Shown: positions 25,768 to 33,380 of the stretch, in pieces
Numbering within the stretch: position 1 is the stretch's first letter
Layout of the letters: each line of letters opens with the position of its first letter
From: CAUZIZ01 sp965218775
GTDB lineage: Bacteria; Acidobacteriota; UBA6911; RPQK01; JAJDTT01
Assembly (NCBI GenBank): GCA_965218775.1
Contig: CBDCLS010000003.1
Span: 806,001 to 870,000 of the forward strand
DNA length: 64,000 bases
Direction of reading: 5' to 3'
The notes under the pieces: generated by a model
What the model saw: the letters and a program-made list of their open reading frames with translations, nothing else
Databases searched by the model: none
Told to the model about the DNA's origin: nothing
Program-made: the position numbers and the translations under genes

Positions 25768-26379
25768 TCAGAGCCCTTTGGTCATTCGATAGAACTTCAA
25801 TCCCGGCATAGCCAATCGCTTCGGCCACTGCGACTCGACGTTCATCCCGCGGCGCTCATAGAATCGGCGAGCTCCCTCATTCTTAGCCGAAACGTCCAGC
25901 GATAGTCGAGTCGCTCCGCTCGCGCGAGCCCGCCCTTCATAGGAGTCCATCAAGACGGAGCCGACGCCATCGCCGCGAAATGCCTTGTCAACGGCGATGA
26001 ACTGGAGGTAGAAGTCGCCATCGGGAATTGAGTCGGTAATCCGCATGAGTGGAGCAAACAGTATCATCACGATCCTCATTCGTATATTACGCGTGCCTGC
26101 AGCCTGCTTCAGGGGTTGGCTTGAGGAACGGCGATGCTGCTCGGCGGTGTAGGCCGCGAACATCCCAACGATGACGTTGTCACGTTCTGCGAAAGTCACA
26201 TTCTGGTAGGAGAGGTCGTGGTCGGGCTGGGCGAACGCCGTGGAGATTATGTGCCCGGCGCGGCGACCGAGCATAAAACCAAAGAACCCCTCGGCTGCTT
26301 CGTCAACGTATCGGGCAAATGCCAGACCTTCATCGAACGTGGGGTTGGCGGCCCTTAGGACTATCGAATGCCGATCCAT
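25768..26379 (-). CDS. GNAT-family N-acetyltransferase (integron cassette gene)
   Basis: A 203-residue acetyltransferase. It has the acetyl-CoA motif FIAVDKAFRGDGVGSVLMDS and the C-terminal LSLDVSAKNEGARRFYERRG. Acetyltransferases are common integron cargo, and an attC-like site follows the gene in the right orientation, so I read gene plus site as a cassette. The substrate is unknown. ATG 26379 has no strong ribosome-binding site, which is common in cassettes. Confidence 0.82.
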   Translation of the reverse strand: MDRHSIVLRAANPTFDEGLAFARYVDEAAEGFFGFMLGRRAGHIISTAFAQPDHDLSYQNVTFAERDNVIVGMFAAYTAEQHRRSSSQPLKQAAGTRNIRMRIVMILFAPLMRITDSIPDGDFYLQFIAVDKAFRGDGVGSVLMDSYEGRARASGATRLSLDVSAKNEGARRFYERRGMNVESQWPKRLAMPGLKFYRMTKGL

Positions 26380-26718
26380 ATGGTCCTGCTACGCCGAACC
26401 TCTGTTTATATGGTTTCCAGGTAAACCCGCTTCCTGGGCTCCCTTCCAGATAAGACGCCGCAGCCGATTCCACCAAAGCCATTCGTCGTCCATCGGTTAG
26501 AGCCGCCCTTGCGAGAGTCCGGCGGCTTATATGGTTTCCGCATAATACGCCGTTCGCGAGTCTCGCTCCAGTCGCCGCGAGACCGCCGAGTGGTTTCAAA
26601 GACGACCGCCCACGCCAGATAGCGTGCTTTACCCATCCAGTTTCTTGGGGGGCGACGTTCAGCGCGATCTGCCTGCCTACTCCCCCACCCGAGAAACAAG
26701 GTGGCTAAGAAAACCTTC
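26380..26718. other. Gene-free region downstream of the mercury operon
   Basis: No gene recognised. TATATGGTTTCC occurs twice (about 26407 and 26527), in the flanks of a region that may be a degenerate cassette. A half REP arm (GACCGCTTTCGCC) occurs near 26730. Confidence 0.35.
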
Positions 26719-26862
26719 CTACGACCGCTTTCGCCCTAGTGCGCCAGCCAGTTCCCCGACTGTGAAGGGAAGGTCAACTACTCGGATGGCAAAATAGAAG
26801 CAACCGAATCCGGCGATCACCCTCAGAATTCTGCCTACCAAAAGGGGTTTAGGTGGAGCCAT
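26719..26862 (-). CDS. Small membrane protein at the end of the mer operon
   Basis: A 47-residue protein starting at ATG 26862, preceded by GGGAGGAAAGACT, a strong ribosome-binding site. It lies 28 bp behind merA on the same strand. It has one hydrophobic segment (GRILRVIAGFGCFYFAIRVV) and a basic end (GRKRS). It resembles short YgaP/DUF2892-like membrane proteins in its LRVIAGF pattern, but I cannot assign a family. Position suggests co-expression with mercury resistance; a role in Hg(II) transport is possible but it has only one cysteine. Confidence 0.65.
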   Translation of the reverse strand: MAPPKPLLVGRILRVIAGFGCFYFAIRVVDLPFTVGELAGALGRKRS

Positions 26863-26890
26863 AGTCTTTCCTCCCTTTTTCCAATCACAC

Positions 26891-28327
26891 TCAAGCCGCA
26901 CAGCAGCTCAGCTTCCTGACATCCTTCGTGAAAGTGATGGCCGCCAGCTTCACGCCCTCCGAAAGAGTGAGGTAGGGATGAAACGAGGACGCAATCTCGC
27001 GGACGGTAATTCCGAACTTGATAGCCAGGCTGATCTCCATCAACAGCTCCGAGCCCTCCGGAGCAAGGACTCTCGCTCCGACGAGTCTGTCTGAGGCTCT
27101 ATCACGGATCAGCTTGATAAAGCCACGGGTGTCCCGGGCCGCCAGCGACCTGGGCACTTGTGAAAGCGGAAGCTTGGCTGTGTCCACATCGATTCCCGTC
27201 TGGGCGGCCTGTTCTTCGTCCATACCGACACCAGCTACCTGGGGATCGGTGAAGATGACCCAGGGCAGCGCTGTGTAGTCCCGGGGCTTGCTGTCACCGG
27301 TAAGGGCATTGGCGGCTGCAAGAGCCCCTTCGTAGGCTGCTGTGTAGACGTACATGGGCTCACCGATGACGTCGCCGGCTCCGTAGAGGCCCTCGATGTT
27401 GGTCTGCAGAGCCTCATCAGTTTCAAGAAAGCCCTGAGAATCCAGCTTTACGCCCAGGTTCACCAAGCCCATGTCGTTAGTGTTCGGCGTCCGCCCGGTC
27501 GCAAGCAAGATCTCGCTTGCCTGAAAGACGCGGGGCTCGCCCTCAACTTCAGCTTCCACAATCACTCCGGCTTGCTCCCTACCGACTGCCTTGACTGCAA
27601 CCCCAGTGAGAACTTCAATTCCCTCGCTGGCGAGGTACTCTGCTAAGCCATCTGTAAGGTCTGGAGTCTCGGTCGGTAGAATCCGCTCAGAACGCTGCAG
27701 GATGGTGACACGGCTACCCAGGCGAGAAAAGAGCTGGGCAGTCTCCAGGGCAATGTACCGACCACCCACGATGATGAGTGATTCAGGCAGCTCTTCCAAG
27801 TCAAGAGCTGTTGCATTGGTCAGATATCGGGAACCTTCTACGCCCAGAATCGGGGGAACAAAGGGCCGAGCTCCCGTTGCAACGACAATACGTCCCGCTT
27901 GGATTGCCTCGTCGCCAACCTGCAAGCAAGTAGGCGACAACAGACGAGCGCGGCCGTTGATGAGACGAATTCCATCAAGGTCGGAAACTGCGTTGATGTA
28001 CTTCTCCTGCCGCAGTTCCTCCACGAGCTCGCGCTTCTGGGAGATGATTGCGCTGAAATCCGTCACCTGGCTACTGGATGTCAGGCCGGCGAAGTTGTGA
28101 TGGGTGGAGCGGTGGTGGGTTTCGGCAGCTCGGATGAGAGTCTTGGAAGGGACACAGCCCACGTTCACACAGGTTCCACCCGTGGGCAGGCCATCGTTGA
28201 TGATCGTGACGGTGGCTCCAAGTTCCTCTGCATTCAAGGCCGCCGCAAACGCCGCCGAACCTCCTCCGACAATGACCAGGTCGTTCTCACTACCACCATG
28301 CTGTTGAGTCGAGCAGCAATCGCTCAT
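26891..28327 (-). CDS. merA: Mercuric reductase
   Basis: A 478-residue flavoprotein disulfide reductase without the N-terminal HMA domain seen in some homologs. It has the FAD-binding IVGGGSAAFAAALNAEE, the redox-active GGTCVNVGCVPSK, the NAD(P)H-binding IIVGGRYIALETAQ, the second FAD motif GLYGAGDV and the C-terminal vicinal cysteine pair SCCAA, which passes Hg(II) to the active site. It reduces Hg(II) to volatile Hg(0) with NADPH in the cytoplasm. The first codons (MSDCCSTQQ) hold another cysteine pair. Its ATG (28327) overlaps the merP stop as ATGA, so translation is probably coupled. Confidence 0.95.
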   Translation of the reverse strand: MSDCCSTQQHGGSENDLVIVGGGSAAFAAALNAEELGATVTIINDGLPTGGTCVNVGCVPSKTLIRAAETHHRSTHHNFAGLTSSSQVTDFSAIISQKRELVEELRQEKYINAVSDLDGIRLINGRARLLSPTCLQVGDEAIQAGRIVVATGARPFVPPILGVEGSRYLTNATALDLEELPESLIIVGGRYIALETAQLFSRLGSRVTILQRSERILPTETPDLTDGLAEYLASEGIEVLTGVAVKAVGREQAGVIVEAEVEGEPRVFQASEILLATGRTPNTNDMGLVNLGVKLDSQGFLETDEALQTNIEGLYGAGDVIGEPMYVYTAAYEGALAAANALTGDSKPRDYTALPWVIFTDPQVAGVGMDEEQAAQTGIDVDTAKLPLSQVPRSLAARDTRGFIKLIRDRASDRLVGARVLAPEGSELLMEISLAIKFGITVREIASSFHPYLTLSEGVKLAAITFTKDVRKLSCCAA

Positions 28328-28698
28328 CTCAGTTGCTCCTTTGCCTGTGCTTCCGACAGTTCGGCACTGTAGCCCAACTTCTCAATGGCAGTCCGGATTG
28401 CCTCAGGCTTGACCTTCGAGGGGTCGTAGCTGACACGAGCTTCTCCCTTGTCGTAGGAGGCCTCCACCTCTGCTATCCCGTCCAGCTTCTTGACCACTGT
28501 CTTCACGCCCACCTCGCATCCGCTACAGGTCATTCCTTTGACTTGAAGGACTGTGGTCTCAAGATCCGCAGCATTCACTGCGGCTGAGTCGGAAGAACTA
28601 CAAGCCGAAGCCACAAGTATCGCCAGGAGAGCTCCGGCAGCGAGCGCGAGAGTCAGGAACCTTTTCAGCTTCTCCAACCTCCTTGTCCTCCATGTCAT
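28324..28698 (-). CDS. merP: MerP-like mercury-binding lipoprotein/periplasmic protein
   Basis: A 124-residue protein. ATG 28698 is chosen because it overlaps the merT stop (TGATG). It has a hydrophobic signal ending LVASACSSS, which fits a lipobox, so it may be a membrane-anchored rather than free periplasmic MerP. The HMA domain carries the metal motif GMTCSGC and continues to the family-typical AIEKLGYSAEL. It captures Hg(II) outside the membrane and hands it to MerT. Confidence 0.9.
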   Translation of the reverse strand: MTWRTRRLEKLKRFLTLALAAGALLAILVASACSSSDSAAVNAADLETTVLQVKGMTCSGCEVGVKTVVKKLDGIAEVEASYDKGEARVSYDPSKVKPEAIRTAIEKLGYSAELSEAQAKEQLR

Positions 28699-29042
28699 CA
28701 GAGGATCCATCCGACGTAGTAGGGGAATGTGACAAGCAGAGCAGCGAGGATCGCAATAGTCCACAGCGCGAGTCGTTGGCGATGTCGGCTTTCCGGCACC
28801 TCACAACTCTGTCCCGGCGCACATGCCTTGTCTGTCTTATACTCCTGGAAGAAAGCAACTCCCAAAAGAACAGCGGTCAGTCCAATAAAGTACGGACGAA
28901 TGGGTTCGAGCGTCACTCCCAGTGCCGCTGAACCGAACCCGAGGACAGCTACGACGACAGGTAAGATGCAGCAAACAGATGCGCCCAAAGCGGCGAGAAC
29001 AGTCCCAATGCCCAACCAGGGTCTCTTATCGGCTCTTTCCAT
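28698..29042 (-). CDS. merT: Mercuric ion transporter MerT
   Basis: A 114-residue membrane protein. ATG 29042 is preceded by AAGGAGG at six bases, better than the upstream GTG. The first membrane segment holds the cysteine pair (GASVCCILPVVVAVLGFG) and a cytoplasmic loop holds a second pair (KACAPGQSCEVP); three hydrophobic segments are visible. It moves Hg(II) across the inner membrane to MerA. It overlaps merP by one base (TGATG). Confidence 0.93.
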   Translation of the reverse strand: MERADKRPWLGIGTVLAALGASVCCILPVVVAVLGFGSAALGVTLEPIRPYFIGLTAVLLGVAFFQEYKTDKACAPGQSCEVPESRHRQRLALWTIAILAALLVTFPYYVGWIL

Positions 29043-29073
29043 GGTGTCCTCCTTGCCACTGACAGACACAGCG

Positions 29074-29496
29074 CTATTCGCCTTTTACATCCTCCGTTGA
29101 GGCGGCCTCCATTTCATCCAAAATGGGACATGGGCTCGTTGGTCCTCTCCCTGTACAGGAAGCAGCGAGTCTGGTGAGAGCTTCGCGTATCCCTCGGAGG
29201 TCACGAATTCTCTGCTCGATCTCGGCAATCTTCTTCTCTGCTCTCTCCTTGACCTCCTCACAGCTTGTTGTGGGGTCGACCCGGAGCTGAAGCAGGTCCG
29301 AGATTTCCTTCAGGGAGAACCCGAGTTCCTTCGCCCTGCGGATAAAGCGGATCCGGGTCACCGTGTCGTCTGGATACTGGCGGTAGCCAGAATCAGTGCG
29401 AGGGGGATCGTCAATGAGCTCCTGCCTCTCATAGAAGCGAATGGTCTCAATGCCAACACCCACCCTGTCTGCAACCTCTCCAATCCTGAAAGCCAC
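29074..29496 (-). CDS. merR: Mercury-responsive transcriptional regulator MerR
   Basis: A 140-residue MerR-family regulator. The winged helix has FRIGEVADRVGVGIETIRFY, followed by a dimer helix. The Hg(II)-binding cysteines are seen in TTSCEEVKER and ASCTGRGPTSPCPIL. I prefer GTG 29496 to ATG 29511: GGAGG (29509-29505) lies eight bases upstream of the GTG, and the ATG would coincide with the predicted transcription start. All four mer genes run in the same direction behind one promoter, so MerR controls its own gene together with merTPA. Confidence 0.92.
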   Translation of the reverse strand: MAFRIGEVADRVGVGIETIRFYERQELIDDPPRTDSGYRQYPDDTVTRIRFIRRAKELGFSLKEISDLLQLRVDPTTSCEEVKERAEKKIAEIEQRIRDLRGIREALTRLAASCTGRGPTSPCPILDEMEAASTEDVKGE

Positions 29497-29516
29497 TGTT
29501 TCTACCTCCATAGACT

Positions 29517-29548
29517 ATGATGCACCCTGTACCATGGTACGGGGTCAA
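29517..29548 (-). promoter_or_regulatory. mer promoter with MerR operator
   Basis: On the minus strand there is a -35 TTGACC (29548-29543), a 19-20 bp spacer and a -10-like CATCAT (29522-29517). The spacer holds the dyad CCCTGTACCATGGTACGGGG (29525-29544 on the plus strand). The over-long spacer filled by a GTAC-centred dyad is the hallmark of MerR-controlled promoters, which MerR-Hg(II) untwists to activate. The predicted start of transcription is close to 29510. Confidence 0.82.
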
Positions 29549-30109
29549 GAAGTTTTTGGGGTTTTTCGGCGGGACACCTTCCGGTCCAGTACTTTCTGAC
29601 ATGAGGCCTGAGCGCGGCTGGAGATCCTCAGCCAGCTCTTTCCGAAGGCTTGGAATCATGCGACGGGATCCCAAATCTGATTACGCACGAAGTGAAAAGC
29701 TACGAGAAGGGACAAAAGGTGGACGGAGGTCGCACACAAGACCGCCGACCCGGCGGTCAGGAAGGCAGAAAGCGATCGAGGTAGTTGGGACTAGGTTGGA
29801 TGTGATAGTCGGCACCCGATCCTACAGACAGCGTCCGATCTGATCGCAATCAGACGGCGGCTTCCGCCTAGAAGCAGACGTTCAGGAATGCGGCTGGAGA
29901 TCTCCGATCCAGAGTTCCAGCTCTTGCCCGAGTTCTCCGAGGTTGGCAGCGGTCGGATCTCTCGGGAGGAGGGGCTAGTCTCGACAGCGACATGGTCCAA
30001 GGGGAACCTATCGCGGCTGAGGGATAGGCGACGCCTGACTCGATGAGGATTGGATTACCCGGTAGCCCCCGTGTTTTCTCTCCAGCGGCATCGCAAGACG
30101 CCGCTTGCC
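29549..30109. other. Intergenic region with dispersed repeat
   Basis: No gene. Positions 29800-29890 carry the dispersed repeat (GTGATAGTCGGCACCCGATC and following) running into a degenerate, uninterrupted REP arm (GGCTTCCGCCTAGAAGC). This matches the order repeat-then-REP seen at 36368-36445 and 61258-61387. Confidence 0.5.
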
Positions 30110-31558
30110 TCAGGGCCGGAAACGCAGGGAGTAGAGATCCCCATCCCGGATCTCCAGCTTCAAGCGCACCACCCGGCCTGCCAGGGAGCTTAGATCGCTG
30201 CCGTCCTTCCAGGAGACTGGCCGTTCGATCTCATCTCCGAAGATCTCCGGGCAGTCCTCCAAGGCGTAGCCCTCCATAGGATTGCCCGAGGCGTCCTGGA
30301 TCTCCACCCGCAGACTGCCTGCCGCCGAGGTAGAGTGGTTCAGTACCAGCTCCCGGCCCCTGAAACGTAGGGGACGGGTCAGCACACTTCCCCCCACATA
30401 GGGGCCCCGCAGGGAGACGAATCCATCCTCCCTCAGCACCGCTCGGCGGATCCTCACCTGGGGAGTCTTGTAGTGCTCGACGTAGTAGAGGGACATCTCT
30501 CCCGGACCCGTGGGGACTAGCGTGGGACCCACTTCGATGGCCCGGTCATGCCAGTTCAGCGGGTTTCGCCCGGGACGCAGAAAGGCCTCCATGTAGCGCC
30601 GGTCGAAGCGGATGCCGTCCCGGCTGAACATGAAGACGATGTCCGAGAGTCCGTCCTCCTTCCAGTGGGCGGCATACCTTCGCTCCGGAAGGAACCGCTT
30701 GGGGAACATGAGGATGATGTCGGGTCGACGGTAGTAGGGGATGGCCGCGTTCTTGTACAAATGCTCGATGGGGGCCTCCCCAAAATCCAGGTAGCGGGGT
30801 TCGGACCAGCTCCGGAAGTCCCGGGAGGTAAAGCGGCGAATGTCCCGCACCTGGTGCCGCTTCCAGCCCCTGGCGTAGATGGAATAGTGTCCTCGGGCCT
30901 GGTCCCACAGAACGATGTTGTGGGAATCGAAAGCCGGATCCTCCAGCGGAGCTCGCACGATCGGCTCCTTCTGCACATTCCGCCAGTGCAGCCCGTCCCC
31001 TGACACCATCCCATAGAAGACGGCTCGGCTTCCCTCGCCCGAGGGTTTCTTCTCCGATGCAATGCCAATGGCCTTGTAGCGCTCTGAGGCCGCCGCCGCC
31101 GGGTTTTTGTCCTTGAAGAAGGATAGGACAGCCCCCTTCCCGCCAGGAACAGGCCACACGATGTTATTGCGGGTGGAACCATCGTATTCGATCAGGCCCA
31201 GGTCCGGTTTCACCCAGTGGATTCCATCCAGGCTCTCGGCGTAGCCCGTATAGCGGGTAGACTCCCTCAGGTTTGTCCGATACCACATCCGGTAGCGGTG
31301 CTCGTCTTTGATGACCGATGGATCGTAGAGCACCGTGCGCTCGTAGGGCCGGTCCATCCGGATGGCCACCTCCATGGGTTGGGGAGAATGGAGGACATGG
31401 TACACCTGCTCCATGGACTCCACCAACCAGTCGTCCAGGAAGAGCTGCAGCTGGGTCCCCACCTCTCTGACCTGAGGCTGGGCCGACAACCCCCTCCAGG
31501 GAGTCATTGGCAAAGTCAAAAGAAGAATGAGGCGAAGATGCCTTCGATCGAGATTCAT
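30110..31558 (-). CDS. Secreted beta-propeller glycosidase-like protein (paralog of 1005-2537)
   Basis: A 482-residue protein with a signal peptide (LILLLTLPMTPWRGLSAQP). It shares with the 510-residue protein LFLDDWLVE, a RPYE motif, YRMWYR, SLDGIHWVKPDLGLIEYDG, LTRPLRFRGRELVLNHST and the C-terminal DGDLYSLRF. The fold is probably a five-bladed propeller plus a beta-sandwich tail. Activity unknown; secretion and context point to extracellular carbohydrate. Two direct repeats of TAGGGAYAGTTTACTTTT lie 17-56 bp upstream of the start. Confidence 0.7.
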   Translation of the reverse strand: MNLDRRHLRLILLLTLPMTPWRGLSAQPQVREVGTQLQLFLDDWLVESMEQVYHVLHSPQPMEVAIRMDRPYERTVLYDPSVIKDEHRYRMWYRTNLRESTRYTGYAESLDGIHWVKPDLGLIEYDGSTRNNIVWPVPGGKGAVLSFFKDKNPAAAASERYKAIGIASEKKPSGEGSRAVFYGMVSGDGLHWRNVQKEPIVRAPLEDPAFDSHNIVLWDQARGHYSIYARGWKRHQVRDIRRFTSRDFRSWSEPRYLDFGEAPIEHLYKNAAIPYYRRPDIILMFPKRFLPERRYAAHWKEDGLSDIVFMFSRDGIRFDRRYMEAFLRPGRNPLNWHDRAIEVGPTLVPTGPGEMSLYYVEHYKTPQVRIRRAVLREDGFVSLRGPYVGGSVLTRPLRFRGRELVLNHSTSAAGSLRVEIQDASGNPMEGYALEDCPEIFGDEIERPVSWKDGSDLSSLAGRVVRLKLEIRDGDLYSLRFRP

Positions 31559-31574
31559 GAACGTCTCCTTACAT

Positions 31575-31613
31575 CTTAGGGATAGTTTACTTTTTTAGGG
31601 ACAGTTTACTTTT
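31575..31613. repeat. Tandem 18-bp direct repeat upstream of the secreted protein gene
   Basis: TTAGGGATAGTTTACTTTT is followed at once by TTAGGGACAGTTTACTTTT, one mismatch apart. They lie just upstream of the ATG at 31558. They may be binding sites for a regulator or the end of a mobile element; nothing more can be said. Confidence 0.6.
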
Positions 31614-31867
31614 CGATTCTGTTCCAGGACAAAGGTGGAATCAAGGGACAGGGTGTCCCGAATCGGCTTGATCACTTCCTGCTTCTTCGTCGAAACGGCG
31701 CGGACCGGGGATCACTCCGAGCTCCTCCCTCAGTCTCCGAAGAGGGTTAGGGAGCCCACTATATGGGAGCTGTTCCAACTCTGACTAATGAGATCCGAAC
31801 CACCGTTATCGTTATGCTCTTTCTATTCCAAGTATCGGCAGTAGTAAGCTTTGGTGATCTGTAAACT

Positions 31868-32191
31868 TCAGGCCGACGAGATCAGGACATTGTGAGGGGA
31901 GAACTGTGAGAGTGAACGAGCTTCCCAGCGTCGTCCCAGCACATCGGCCAGCTTCCAGTCCACAGAAATAGGCAAGTGATGACCGCAGCGCAGGCGGGAA
32001 AATCCGTGACGAAGGATCCCACCTTGGAGGAAACGCTCGACGGTTTTCTCCACCACCGGGCGCCAGGGCCCATACTCTCTTTCGTAGAAGTAGGGGTAAG
32101 CCTCCTGGAACTCCTCCCAGCAGTCTTCCAGACACTGGTAGAAGGCGGTGTGCTCCGGATGACGGGGCCGGTAGGTGCCAGCGAGGGGCAT
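31868..32191 (-). pseudogene. IS91-type transposase, N-terminal fragment
   Basis: About 75 codons resemble the N-terminal zinc-binding region of IS91-family (HUH) transposases: HPEHTAFYQCLEDCWEEF, YFYEREYGPWRPVVEKTVER and ILRHGFSRLRCGHH. The zinc motif is incomplete and the catalytic HUH and tyrosine regions are absent. After the fragment the sequence is unrelated. A relic of a rolling-circle element. Confidence 0.7.
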
Positions 32192-32398
32192 GCTCTACCG
32201 GAAACGTTTGCCGGAGCGAATCTACGAGGTTCAAATCGGATCACGCCCTCTGGCTCTGGAGTTCCTTCGACGTTTCCGGGGAACATTCCCGTGGGTGGTC
32301 CGCCAATGGGGTCAGCGCATCGAACCCCTGTCCACCCTCGAGTTGCCCCCGGATGGGATGGCCCAGGCCGTGACAGTTCACATCAGCAGCCGTGGAGA

Positions 32399-33300
32399 TC
32401 AGCGTGATCCGCGGTGGCCGCCCAAAAGCCAGTTACGCGCCTTGTACTCGCGCACCTCGCTGGGGTACAGGGCCAGGGACGGATTCTCTTCGCTATGACC
32501 CGGCAAGGGTGTCGGACGCCGCAGGATGAACTCGGCCCGATCCAGCTGGTTGTAGGCGATATAGGCCATCTCCAGACGGTCGATGGCACGTTCTGCCTCG
32601 GAGCTGAAGTCGGGTACCAGCACCGGTCCGGTGTCGACCTGGAACCTCTCGGTCTCAGGTACACTGCTGATGATGATGATCGGGTATTCGAGCAGATAGC
32701 GCTCCTGACGTTTGGGATCTCGGAACTCGGTGCGTCCCACCAGCGGGACCTTGCTCCAAACGGCCGCATCAATCTCTGCATGGGTCTTGAGCACTTGGGT
32801 CCGGGGGAACGTCCGGACGTCGATCTCGAGGGATGAGATCGCCGCACCTGAGGTGGGAGACCGATCGCGCCAGCGGCGTCCCCGCGACGGCTCCTGGTAG
32901 GTCAGAGAGGGGCCCATGTTGCGCACTTCCTCGAGCGTGTAGATCGCGCGCCACTCCTTGCTGGGGATGTGAAATATGCGCTCTTCGACGAACAGCCACT
33001 CCGTGGGGTGCCCGACCGTGAGAACAAAGCGTTCACTGGCCCCTGTCTTTTCATCGATCACGTCGATGAAGGACTCGAGCAGGATGCGCGCCCCGTTGCC
33101 GGAGGGCAGGTTGTGCCGGCTGTAAGGTCGAGGGTCGGTACCCGGGGCGGAAGGACCCACGTGACACAGGAAGACTGGAAGTCAGAGGCCGGAGCGACCA
33201 CCTCGTTCTCTTCCCCAGGCACTTGCCCGCATGCTGCCATCAAGGCGAACAACAAGCCACCTCCGCTGGCCAGGACGAATAGCTTCCTAAACCCTTTCAT
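32399..33300 (-). pseudogene. Hypothetical lipoprotein, frameshifted
   Basis: From ATG 33300 the product starts with a lipoprotein signal (MKGFRKLFVLASGGG, then LLFALMAACG). At about codon 46 the frame must shift to continue as GPSAPGTDPRPYSRHNLPSG and then about 240 residues without a recognised family (RFVLTVGHPTEWLFVEERIF; QERYLLEYPIIIISS). The shift lies near 33150-33165. It is either a pseudogene or a sequence error. The ribosome-binding site (AGGAGGAGG) lies inside a copy of the palindromic element at 33302-33380. Confidence 0.55.
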
Positions 33301-33301
33301 T

Positions 33302-33380
33302 GTCTTCCTCCTCCTGCCTTGATCTCGCCTCACAAGCCCCATCTGCAAAACCGTCATAATCGGTGTTACAGCCTACTAGC
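33302..33380 (-). repeat. Left half-copy of the 268-bp palindromic element
   Basis: On the minus strand it reads TAGTAGGCTG ... GCAGATGGGGCTTGTGAGGC and then GAGATCAAGGCAGGAGGAGG, matching 48184-48258. It ends two bases before the ATG of the lipoprotein gene and supplies that gene's ribosome-binding site. Confidence 0.7.

Noticed and set aside
31812..32286. Alternative minus-strand frames over the IS91 fragment
   Set aside because: Only the frame at 31868-32191 matches the zinc-binding region of IS91 transposases; the others are shadows.
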